Position numbers and translations under genes: made by a program | In this document: one piece after another, positions 7,903 to 14,822 of the stretch | Layout: every line of letters starts with the position of its first letter | Position numbering within the stretch: the stretch's first letter is position 1 | The notes under the pieces: generated by a model | The model's input: the letters and a program-made list of their open reading frames with translations, nothing else | Told to the model about the DNA's origin: nothing | The model's database searches: none | From: an uncultured Candidatus Planktophila sp. | GTDB lineage: Bacteria; Actinomycetota; Actinomycetes; Nanopelagicales; Nanopelagicaceae | Length of the DNA stretch: 15,438 nucleotides | Reading direction: 5' to 3' | Assembly: GCA_937927965.1 (NCBI GenBank) | Contig: CALEZA010000009.1 | Coordinates: 1-15,438 of the forward strand

Positions 7903-9291
7903 TCAAATAGCAATTACTTGAGCGGGGTTTGGAATCACTGTATTCCAGCCCAGTTCTTTGCTAAGTCGATCAGCCATCTTCTCTTGAGCGCGTCCTTCCC
8001 CATGAATAATGAAAGCTGGTCCGATGAGTTTGATTTGGCGAAGCCATTGCACAAGTTCATCTCCATCTGCGTGCACCGAAAAACTCTCCACCTTTGCAAT
8101 ATGCGCTCTGACGGGAATGAGGTTTCCGTGCATCTTGAGCTCTGTCACACCTTCTTGCAATAGTCGACCTCGACTGCCTGCTGCTTGATATCCAACAAGT
8201 ATGACTGTGTTGGAAGTATCAGGGAGCATATGTTCTAAATGGTGAACTACGCGGCCTCCCGTTGCCATTCCACTTGCTGAAATGATGATGGAAGTTTCAC
8301 TGATTTCATTAATCTCTTTTGACTCCTCCGTCGTGAGTGCCTGATAGAGCTTTCCAGGATCAAAGGGGTCCTGATTGGCCCATTTCGCAGAGACCCCTTC
8401 ACGGATCTCAGGTGAATCAGAGGTGATTGCCTCTCGATAGAAGTTGAGAGCGGCAAGTGCCATAGGAGAATCAACATAAATCGGAATAAGAGGAATTTTC
8501 TTTGTAGTCATCAGCTCCCGAAGCGCCATCAGGATCACTTCTGTTCTATCCACTGCAAAAGCAGGAATAAGGATTGATCCGCCTCGTTTGATTGCTGCAT
8601 TAATCTCATCAGCAAAATCATTGGGTTGAGAATCGTGGATTCGATCTCCGTAGGTGGACTCTGTGAGAACTGCATCAAATTCCAATTGAGGTGGTGCATC
8701 GGGATTTGAAAGCAATGGATGGTTATTTCGACCCATATCCCCCGTGAAGAGAATCTTCTTCCCCCCTGCTTCAAGAACAATAAATGCTGAACCTAATATG
8801 TGGCCAGAGGGATACCAAGTTGCAAAGATATCTTCAGTAATTGCAATGCGCTCATGGAATGCAATTCGCTTAAATAGCTTGAGTGATTTTGCTGTGTCAT
8901 CTGCTGTGTAGAGAGGAAGTGGAATTTCGTGCTTTGAATAACCCTTCTTTGCAGCGTATTTCGCATCCTCCATTTGAAGATGTGCTGAGTCATGCAAAAT
9001 CACACTAGCTAGTTCTGCTGTGTATTGGGTGGCAAAGATCGGATTGGAATAGCCTTGGCGAGCAAGTAGCGGTAGATAGCCACAATGATCTAGATGTGCG
9101 TGAGTTAAGAGCACTGCATCGATTGTCTCTACATCAACAGGGAATGGCTCCCAATTCTTCAATCGAATGCTCTTTAAGCCTTGGAAGAGCCCACAATCAA
9201 TAAGCACCTTCGACTTCTCCGTTGAAACCAAGAATCGACTTCCTGTGACTGTATCTGTGGCTCCTAAGAATGCAACGGTTACCTGACTCAT
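7903..9291 (-). CDS. MBL-fold/beta-CASP ribonuclease (CPSF/YsxC-independent RNA exonuclease type)
   Basis: The protein has 462 residues, typical of bacterial and archaeal CPSF73-like beta-CASP proteins. Metal ligands are visible: the HAHLDH motif at 64-69, His164 in PSGHILGS, and Asp185 in LFTGDMG. The beta-CASP motif A acidic residue lies in TESTYGDR (210-217), followed by the inserted CASP domain (IPAFAVDRTEVILM, 242-255), motif B His407 in SFSVHADGDEL and motif C His430 in IIHGEG. ASGMATGGRVVHHL (339-352) is also family-typical. Proteins of this family cleave or trim RNA in the cytoplasm using two zinc ions, so a role in RNA processing or decay is likely but not shown. It is shorter than RNase J and lacks RNase J's C-terminal domain. 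It is divergent from the P-type ATPase gene and has its own leaderless promoter. Confidence 0.9.
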   Translation of the reverse strand: MSQVTVAFLGATDTVTGSRFLVSTEKSKVLIDCGLFQGLKSIRLKNWEPFPVDVETIDAVLLTHAHLDHCGYLPLLARQGYSNPIFATQYTAELASVILHDSAHLQMEDAKYAAKKGYSKHEIPLPLYTADDTAKSLKLFKRIAFHERIAITEDIFATWYPSGHILGSAFIVLEAGGKKILFTGDMGRNNHPLLSNPDAPPQLEFDAVLTESTYGDRIHDSQPNDFADEINAAIKRGGSILIPAFAVDRTEVILMALRELMTTKKIPLIPIYVDSPMALAALNFYREAITSDSPEIREGVSAKWANQDPFDPGKLYQALTTEESKEINEISETSIIISASGMATGGRVVHHLEHMLPDTSNTVILVGYQAAGSRGRLLQEGVTELKMHGNLIPVRAHIAKVESFSVHADGDELVQWLRQIKLIGPAFIIHGEGRAQEKMADRLSKELGWNTVIPNPAQVIAI

Positions 9292-9297
9292 ATAGGC

Positions 9298-9303
9298 AGT
9301 GTA
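9298..9303 (-). promoter_or_regulatory. -10 box for the MBL/beta-CASP gene, leaderless
   Basis: TACACT on the minus strand is followed by six bases and then ATG 9291. It lies in the 41-base divergent spacer shared with the ATPase gene, so the two promoters must overlap upstream. Confidence 0.62.
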
Positions 9304-9320
9304 TGGCTCTTGAATAGAAG

Positions 9321-9326
9321 TAATCT
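9321..9326 (+). promoter_or_regulatory. -10 box for the P-type ATPase gene, leaderless
   Basis: TAATCT is followed by six bases and then ATG 9333. The TAA within it is also an in-frame stop upstream of the ATPase, which rules out an N-terminal extension in that frame. Confidence 0.6.
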
Positions 9327-9332
9327 AGAGTC

Positions 9333-10988
9333 ATGCTGGGACTTTCTCTCAAAGAAGTGATGAAGACAGATCTCCTAGCTGCAATCGCTCTGACAAGTGC
9401 CATTCTGACTAAGGAATACCTAGCGGCAGCCATAGTTACCTTGATGCTCATTACTGGTAGAGGGTTAGAAAAATGGGCAGAAGGGCAAGCTGAGAGAGAA
9501 CTCAGATCACTGATTTCAAGAGCGCCTCGCACCGTTCATAGAAAGTCTTTAGACGGTTCACTAATTGAAATTCCAGTCAGCGAAATTGAAATTGGAGATT
9601 GTTTGCTTGTTCGCTCGGGCGAAATTGTTGCCACAGATGGCGTTCTAAATGATCCAGCTGTTCTGGATGAGTCCGCACTCACTGGTGAACCTCTACCTGT
9701 CTCAAGAGAAATCGGTGCAGAGATTTCCAGCGGAATTCTTAATGCGGGCGCACCTTTCTTCTTTACCGCCACATCTACATCAGAGCGAAGCACATACGCA
9801 GCCATCATCGCTTTGGTGGCCCAGGCGCAGAGTAAGAGTGCACCAGGAATTCGAATAGCGCAGCAATGGTCTACTCGCTTCCTACCAGTAGCGCTGACAA
9901 CAGCTGGATTGTCATGGTGGATATCGGGTGATGTTCATCGAGCAGTGGCAGTTCTTGTGGTGGCAACGCCTTGTCCGCTCATTCTGGCAGTTCCTATAGC
10001 AATAGTTGCAGGTCTCTCTCGTGCTGCACGCCATGGTGCAATCATCAAAGGAGGAGGAGTTCTCGAACTTCTCGGAAACTCAAAAGTGGTACTTCTCGAT
10101 AAGACGGGAACTCTTACACACGGTGGACCAGTGGTCAGCGCTATGTATACAGATGGCAAGATCGATAATGATGAAGTACTTCGCATAGCGGCATCGGTGG
10201 ATCAATTCAGTCCGCATATAGTGGCAAAAGCTCTCATTGCAGAGGCAAAGAAAAGAAATGTGAAACTTGAGTTTGCAACCAATATCCACGAAGAAGCTGG
10301 TCATCACATCGCAGGAGAAGTAAATGGGGATCGCATTCGCGTGGGTCAAATAGTTGGAGATACTCCCATCTGGGTTTCACAATCTCATCCACTCATGGTC
10401 GGTGTTGAATGCAATGATGTATTGATCGGTGTAATTGGTCTTGAAGATCCGATCCGCCTAGAAGCATCTGCAATGGTTGAAGATTTACGACAATGCGGTG
10501 TGAAGCACATCGCTCTGGTCTCAGGTGATAGAAATCAAAGCGCGCAAGATGTTGCTACATCTGTTGGAATTTCCGAGGTGTATTCTCAAATTTCCGCTGA
10601 AGGAAAACTAGAAATTGTGAGAGATTTCCAAAAGAGAAAATTGGGATCTGTCGTCGTAGTTGGAGATGGTGTCAATGACGCGCCAGCCCTTGCCGCAGCA
10701 GATGTGGGCGTTGCGATGGGAGCACGGGGAGCCTCTGCTGCAAGTGAGGCCGCGGATGTTGTCATTGTTGAAGATTCTATAGACCGCCTCACGAGTGCGA
10801 TTCGAATTGCCCAAATGTCTCGGCGGAAGGCTCTTCAATCTGCCTTTATCGGAATGGCCTTATCTATGGCTGCGATGGGATTTGCCGCCTCTGGCTCCAT
10901 CACACCTAGCCAAGGAGCCCTTTTGCAAGAACTCATCGATGTCACTGCAATCTTGTGGGCGTTGACTGCCTTACGCGCTCGTCTCTAA
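9333..10988 (+). CDS. P1B-type heavy-metal ATPase, TPC-motif, short N-terminus
   Basis: The protein has 551 residues. It pumps a transition-metal ion across the membrane at the cost of ATP. Visible motifs are TGEP in the actuator domain (117-120), the membrane metal-site motif ATPCPL (211-216), the phosphorylation site DKTGT (Asp256), an HP-like segment QFSPHIVAKA (291-300), and GDGVNDAPAL (444-453). Two helices follow at the C-terminus (about 502-520 and 528-548). Only two hydrophobic segments precede the actuator domain (about 12-26 and 28-42), where P1B pumps normally have four. No HMA metal-binding domain or CXXC is present. TPC in place of the common CPC puts it outside the classic Cu and Zn/Cd/Pb groups; the metal is unknown. 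The start is fixed by an in-frame stop at 9321. The decarboxylase gene follows 17 bases later in the same direction. Confidence 0.9.
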   Translation: MLGLSLKEVMKTDLLAAIALTSAILTKEYLAAAIVTLMLITGRGLEKWAEGQAERELRSLISRAPRTVHRKSLDGSLIEIPVSEIEIGDCLLVRSGEIVATDGVLNDPAVLDESALTGEPLPVSREIGAEISSGILNAGAPFFFTATSTSERSTYAAIIALVAQAQSKSAPGIRIAQQWSTRFLPVALTTAGLSWWISGDVHRAVAVLVVATPCPLILAVPIAIVAGLSRAARHGAIIKGGGVLELLGNSKVVLLDKTGTLTHGGPVVSAMYTDGKIDNDEVLRIAASVDQFSPHIVAKALIAEAKKRNVKLEFATNIHEEAGHHIAGEVNGDRIRVGQIVGDTPIWVSQSHPLMVGVECNDVLIGVIGLEDPIRLEASAMVEDLRQCGVKHIALVSGDRNQSAQDVATSVGISEVYSQISAEGKLEIVRDFQKRKLGSVVVVGDGVNDAPALAAADVGVAMGARGASAASEAADVVIVEDSIDRLTSAIRIAQMSRRKALQSAFIGMALSMAAMGFAASGSITPSQGALLQELIDVTAILWALTALRARL

Positions 10989-10993
10989 CCACC

Positions 10994-10999
10994 TAGACT
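10994..10999 (+). promoter_or_regulatory. -10 box for the group II decarboxylase gene, leaderless
   Basis: TAGACT is followed by six bases and then ATG 11006. It lies in the 17-base gap after the ATPase stop. The decarboxylase therefore probably has its own promoter despite being co-oriented with the ATPase gene. Confidence 0.58.
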
Positions 11000-11005
11000 C
11001 CCGCC

Positions 11006-12358
11006 ATGCATGAGTTCACCCCCGAGATCGAGCAAGTAGCTGCCGAGATTCTTGAATACAGCTTGCTTCGTTTGAAAGAAAATCCTCCTTTGGATGGACC
11101 AAAGAGCGAAGAGGAGCTCTTCTCCCTCGTTGGTAACACAATCACTGAAGATGGATTAGGTGGAAGCCAGACTCTCTCACTCTTTAAAGAAGTTCTCGCT
11201 CCTGCCTGCATTTCAACTGACCATCCTCGATACCTGGCATTTATTCCTTCAGCTCCAACAGAACTGGCAAACCTTTTTGATTTAGTAGTGGGTGCATCTG
11301 CTCTTTATGGAGGCTCCTGGTTGGAAGGAGCTGGAGCTGTTTTTGCTGAGAATCAAACACTTCGATGGTTGGCAGATCTTGCAGGACTGCCCGAAGGTGC
11401 TGGTGGAGTCTTTGTTCAGGGCGGCACAATCGGAAATCTTTCTGCGCTTGTTGCAGCACGAAAGTCAGCACAAAAGCGCAATCCAAAAATTTCACGATGG
11501 GCTGTTGCTTGTTCGAGTGAGGCTCACTCCTCCATCGCATCTGCGACCGAGGTGATGGATGTTGATCTGATTAAGGTTGCAGTTGCTAGCGATGGAATTA
11601 TGCGCGGAGAAGATGTGAAGAAGGCAATCGATACCTATCGCAGCACGCATTCTGATCGAGATATCTGTGCTGTTGTAGCAACATCAGGTACCACCAATTT
11701 GGGAATTATCGATGATCTTCCTTCAATTGCACATGTGGCAAACAGTTACTCGATTTGGTTCCATGTTGATGGTGCATATGGGCTAGCTGGGTTAGCAAAT
11801 GAAGATGTCAAAAAACTCTTTATTGGTGTTGAAAAAGCGGACTCATTTATTGTCGATCCTCACAAATGGCTCTTTGCTCCCTTTGATGCATGTGCGCTGA
11901 TATATCGTGACCCAGAGCTTGGGCGCCAGGCCCACACCCAACATGCTGGATATCTCGATACTCTCACTGAGTCTCACGAGTGGAATCCATCCGATTACGC
12001 AATTCAACTCACACGCAGAACTCGTGGACTACCTCTGTGGTTCTCCCTTGCAGCCCATGGCACCAAGGCATATAGCGATGCGATTGCAAAGACTATGGAT
12101 ATTGCCCGCATTGCCGCAGATCTCATCAAGGAGCACGAAAACTTAGAGCTACTGATGGAGCCATCATTGTCGATTGTTGCATTCACTCGAAAAGGTTGGA
12201 CTTTAGAAGATTACAAGGCATGGAGTGAGAAGTTGCTCGCAGATCAAATCGGATTCGTCACGCCATCTACCCACAAAGGTCAACCAATATTGAGGTTTGC
12301 AATCGTCAATCCTTGGACCCAAGTTAGCGATATTAAAGAAATTCTTAATACTCTCTAA
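11006..12358 (+). CDS. Group II PLP-dependent amino-acid decarboxylase (aromatic-L-amino-acid/glutamate decarboxylase family)
   Basis: The protein has 450 residues, the usual length for bacterial members. It belongs to the fold type I group II decarboxylases (aromatic amino-acid, glutamate, histidine and diaminobutyrate decarboxylases). Visible features are HPRYLAFIPSAPT near the substrate pocket (73-85), the phosphate-binding GGTIGNLSAL (139-148), the PLP-stacking His174 in SEAHSSI, ATSGTTNLGIIDD (225-237), the cofactor Asp255 in HVDGAYG, and the Schiff-base lysine in VDPHKWLFAPFD (Lys287). The PHKWL pattern is closer to aromatic-amino-acid decarboxylases than to diaminobutyrate enzymes, but the substrate is uncertain. 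The product would be a biogenic amine. Its TAA stop abuts the stop of the converging ureohydrolase gene with no intervening base. Confidence 0.87.
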   Translation: MHEFTPEIEQVAAEILEYSLLRLKENPPLDGPKSEEELFSLVGNTITEDGLGGSQTLSLFKEVLAPACISTDHPRYLAFIPSAPTELANLFDLVVGASALYGGSWLEGAGAVFAENQTLRWLADLAGLPEGAGGVFVQGGTIGNLSALVAARKSAQKRNPKISRWAVACSSEAHSSIASATEVMDVDLIKVAVASDGIMRGEDVKKAIDTYRSTHSDRDICAVVATSGTTNLGIIDDLPSIAHVANSYSIWFHVDGAYGLAGLANEDVKKLFIGVEKADSFIVDPHKWLFAPFDACALIYRDPELGRQAHTQHAGYLDTLTESHEWNPSDYAIQLTRRTRGLPLWFSLAAHGTKAYSDAIAKTMDIARIAADLIKEHENLELLMEPSLSIVAFTRKGWTLEDYKAWSEKLLADQIGFVTPSTHKGQPILRFAIVNPWTQVSDIKEILNTL

Positions 12359-13357
12359 TTAGCGATCGAGCACATTGCGCGATGGGTTATATGTTCCACC
12401 AGTTCTGCGGAATGCGATTCCACTCAGTGCTTCAAGCACCACGCGATTAGCAAGCATTGCTGTCACATCTGCGCTATCAAAAGCTGGTGCAACTTCCACC
12501 ACATCGATGCCAACTACAGGAAGCTCAATACAAATTCTGCGAACGGCCTCTAGAAGCTCACGGGATGTGAGGCCACCTGGCTCTGGAGTTCCAGTGCCTG
12601 GCGCCATGCCAGGATCTACAACATCAATATCGACAGAGAGAAAGACGCCATCGGTTTCATCGGTAAGGATTGAGAAAGATTCATCAAGGACAGCCTTGAG
12701 CCCACGGTTGTGGATTTCTGTCATCTCATAGGAGCGCATCTTCTGATCGCGCATCCACTTCAGTGTGGCATCTTCTGGCCAATATCCACGCAAACCAACC
12801 TGCAAGAAACGATCTCCACGAACAGCGCCTGATTCAATGAGGCGACGCATAGGAGTTCCGTGTCCAACGAGTGATCCGTTTTGAAGATCTCCTGTGTCGG
12901 CATGAGCATCGAAGTGAATCATGGAGACTTTGCCTAGTCCGCGGTGAGCTGCAATTCCTGCAACATCTGCTGAAGTTACTGAGTGATCTCCACCTAGCAC
13001 CAGGGCAATAGCGCCTGCGCGAGAAATCTTCTCCGTTGCTTCTCGAAGTAGATCAAGACACTTAGAGAGATCATCACTTGGCATTAAGAGATCACCAGCA
13101 TCTAAAACCTTGAGGTCTTTAAGTCCATCCACGCGAAGTGCCATATGGGGACGCTCACCATCGTGGGGAAGATAATCAGTTCCACGAATCGCTTGTGGTC
13201 CAAACTTTGCACCTGACCTGTAGGAAGTTCCTGCATCAATTGGTGCACCCACAATTACAACATCAGCACCTGCATATGTTGCTGGATCATCGAGATCACA
13301 GCGCGGAACTCCAAGGAATGTGAAATCTGGTCCATACATATTTCCGATATTTGCCAT
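12359..13357 (-). CDS. speB: Ureohydrolase, probably agmatinase
   Basis: The protein has 332 residues of the arginase/agmatinase/formiminoglutamase family, which hydrolyses a guanidino group to urea using two Mn(II) ions in the cytoplasm. All metal-ligand motifs are visible: GGDHS (His125), FDAHAD (Asp150, His152, Asp154) and SVDIDVVDP (Asp243, Asp245). His166 in GHGTPM, and EVAPAFDSADVTA near 288-300, also fit. The N-terminal PIDAGTSYRSGAKFGP segment is typical of agmatinases rather than arginases. Agmatine to putrescine plus urea is the most likely reaction, but guanidinobutyrase or guanidinopropionase cannot be excluded. ATG 13357 overlaps the TerC stop by one base (TAATG), and no promoter signature is present, so it is translated from the TerC mRNA. 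Gene symbol is tentative. Confidence 0.87.
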   Translation of the reverse strand: MANIGNMYGPDFTFLGVPRCDLDDPATYAGADVVIVGAPIDAGTSYRSGAKFGPQAIRGTDYLPHDGERPHMALRVDGLKDLKVLDAGDLLMPSDDLSKCLDLLREATEKISRAGAIALVLGGDHSVTSADVAGIAAHRGLGKVSMIHFDAHADTGDLQNGSLVGHGTPMRRLIESGAVRGDRFLQVGLRGYWPEDATLKWMRDQKMRSYEMTEIHNRGLKAVLDESFSILTDETDGVFLSVDIDVVDPGMAPGTGTPEPGGLTSRELLEAVRRICIELPVVGIDVVEVAPAFDSADVTAMLANRVVLEALSGIAFRRTGGTYNPSRNVLDR

Positions 13358-14286
13358 TAGTGCTTGCCGTTCTTCTCGCTATTTCGTGTGCTGACAAGGC
13401 TGGCAATGGTGGCAATAATCAAACAGGAAACAATCACAGAAAGGCTTTGAGTGATGGTGATATCTGGAATATGCCATCCTGCAATCTCATGGACTCCAAC
13501 TGCGTGGAAAGCATGGAAGACAAGCTTGACGCCAATAAAGGCAAGGATTGCAGACAGGCCTTTACCGATATAGATAAGGCGAGTCATCAAGCCGCCAATT
13601 AAGAAGTAGAGCTGGCGAAGTCCCATCAAGGCAAAGATATTTGCAGTGATGACGATGTAAACATTTTGTGTAAGACCAAAGATTGCAGGGATTGAATCAA
13701 GTGCGAAGAGGAGATCAGTCATTCCCAATGCAAGGAGTGCGATAGTAAATGGCTTTAATCCCTTATTCCGGAGCCAGACAATTATCTTGCTCTCTTCTTC
13801 CTCTTCTTCTCCATGGGAATTTTCCATAAAGAGAGTGACCGCTGTGTAAATCAAGAATGCGCCAAAGATAAAGAATACCCACTCGAATTGTTCAATTGCA
13901 GCCTTGCCTAACGAAATTGCAATTACTCGAAGGACGAGTGCGATCAAAATTCCGATAAGAAGGGCAAGCTGCTGCTTCTGCTTATCAATCTTCAAGCGAG
14001 TCAGGATAAGAACAAAGACAAAAAGATTGTCGAAGGAAAGGGAGTACTCAGTCAGCCAACCTGCAAAGAACTCTTTCTGCTCCTGCACGCCCAGCCACTG
14101 GCTTAAGTTGAGTCCGAAGGCAATTGCCAAGCTGATATAGAACAGGCTCCATGCGGTCGCCTCCTTCATAGAGGTGTCCTTATGGCGGCGAGATACTGCC
14201 CACGCGAAGTCCAGACCGATAATGATGGCCAGAGCTGAAAGAGTAACAATCCAGTTACTGGTCGAGATCGTTGAGGCAGTAGTCAT
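13357..14286 (-). CDS. TerC-family integral membrane protein (Alx/TerC-like)
   Basis: The protein has 309 residues with about nine hydrophobic segments (near 12-31, 43-62, 79-98, 105-125, 133-152, 179-203, 207-230, 243-262 and 279-298). Family motifs are EYSLSFDNLFVF (80-91) and the repeat-related LLFALDSIPAIFG (192-204), whose acidic residues lie inside membrane helices and are thought to bind a metal. The soluble loop at about 159-165 has a run of Glu residues. TerC-family proteins are linked to tellurite resistance, alkaline stress and manganese export or delivery. Which one applies here is not shown. It starts a two-gene unit whose second gene encodes a Mn-dependent ureohydrolase. TAGGCT lies six bases before the ATG, leaving no room for a manganese (yybP-ykoY) riboswitch. 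Confidence 0.9.
   Translation of the reverse strand: MTTASTISTSNWIVTLSALAIIIGLDFAWAVSRRHKDTSMKEATAWSLFYISLAIAFGLNLSQWLGVQEQKEFFAGWLTEYSLSFDNLFVFVLILTRLKIDKQKQQLALLIGILIALVLRVIAISLGKAAIEQFEWVFFIFGAFLIYTAVTLFMENSHGEEEEEESKIIVWLRNKGLKPFTIALLALGMTDLLFALDSIPAIFGLTQNVYIVITANIFALMGLRQLYFLIGGLMTRLIYIGKGLSAILAFIGVKLVFHAFHAVGVHEIAGWHIPDITITQSLSVIVSCLIIATIASLVSTRNSEKNGKH
13790..13815 (+). repeat. Low-complexity CTT/CTC tract encoding the acidic loop of TerC
   Basis: The plus strand reads repeated ctcttcttcc units, the complement of GAA/GAG codons. They encode six consecutive Glu residues in a loop of the TerC protein. Such tracts can slip in replication, but the frame here is intact. Confidence 0.6.
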
Positions 14287-14292
14287 TGGGCC

Positions 14293-14298
14293 AGCCTA
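14293..14298 (-). promoter_or_regulatory. -10 box for terC operon, leaderless
   Basis: TAGGCT on the minus strand is followed by six bases and then ATG 14286. It is divergent from the RNase P RNA promoter. Confidence 0.63.
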
Positions 14299-14317
14299 AC
14301 ATCCAGCCATTTGCGCG

Positions 14318-14323
14318 TACTAT
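14318..14323 (+). promoter_or_regulatory. -10 box for RNase P RNA gene
   Basis: TACTAT ends seven bases before the first paired base of RNase P helix P1 (14331), the right distance for transcription to begin there. No good -35 is seen. Confidence 0.55.
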
Positions 14324-14330
14324 TGCACCA

Positions 14331-14683
14331 GAAGAGTCGCCTGGATCACCGCGTTATAGCGAAAGCTATACCGAGGAAAGTCCGGACTTCATAGAGCAAG
14401 GTGGTGGGTAACGCCCACCTGGAGCAATCCACGGGATAGTGCAACAGAAAGTAAACCGCCAACAGCAATGTTGGTAAGGGTGAAACGGCGGTGTAAGAGA
14501 CCACCAATAGATGCAGTGATGCATTTAGTTTTGTAAACCCCACCTGAAGCAAGACCAAAAAGATGGTGTGCTGCTCGCATAAGCCATCGGGTAGGTTGCT
14601 TGAATCTGTCAGCAATGACAGATCTAGATGGATGGTGATCAGTTCGCAAGAACTACAGGATCCGGCTTATAGGGCGACTCTTC
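14331..14683 (+). ncRNA. rnpB: RNase P RNA, bacterial class A
   Basis: This is the catalytic RNA that trims tRNA 5' leaders. Terminal helix P1 is a perfect 11-bp pairing of GAAGAGTCGCC (14331-14341) with GGCGACTCTTC (14673-14683). The universally conserved GAGGAAAGTCCGGAC is at 14373-14387, ACAGAAAGTAAACCGCC at 14445-14461, GGTAAGGGTGAAACGGCGG follows, and the 3' conserved ACAGGATCCGGCTTAT is at 14655-14670. GNRA tetraloop hairpins support the fold: TATAGC-GAAA-GCTATA (14355-14370), ATGCA-GTGA-TGCAT (about 14512-14525), ATCTGTCA-GCAA-TGACAGAT (14604-14623) and AGTTC-GCAA-GAACT (14641-14654). At about 353 bases it is slightly short but complete. The exact ends are inferred from P1. I see no classical intrinsic terminator after it, only a pyrimidine-rich stretch. 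Confidence 0.95.
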
Positions 14684-14822
14684 TTCTATCTACCGACTTG
14701 ACCTTAAGATTCTCATCAATTTCTCAGTAGAAAATGTCTTTTCTTTAAGTATTGATATGTACTTTCTATACATATTGGAAATGCAAACTTAACATTTTAA
14801 ATACGAAAACCGGGTATCAGAT
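14684..14822. other. AT-rich intergenic spacer with a palindrome
   Basis: This 139-base gap lies between the RNase P RNA and the YHYH gene. It holds an inverted repeat, ATATGTA (14755-14761) and TACATAT (14769-14775), separated by seven bases, which could be an operator or part of a promoter. Several AT-rich hexamers could serve as -10 elements (for example TATACA at 14767 and TAACAT at 14790); I cannot choose among them. I see no clear Shine-Dalgarno sequence and no clear terminator. Confidence 0.4.

Noticed and set aside
9292-9332. Frameshifted N-terminal part of the P-type ATPase
   Set aside because: The gap is only 41 bases, bounded by an intact divergent gene, and contains an in-frame stop; there is no room for two missing helices.
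14287-14330. Manganese riboswitch (yybP-ykoY type) ahead of terC
   Set aside because: The spacer is 44 bases, far too short for that RNA, and the promoter box suggests a leaderless transcript.
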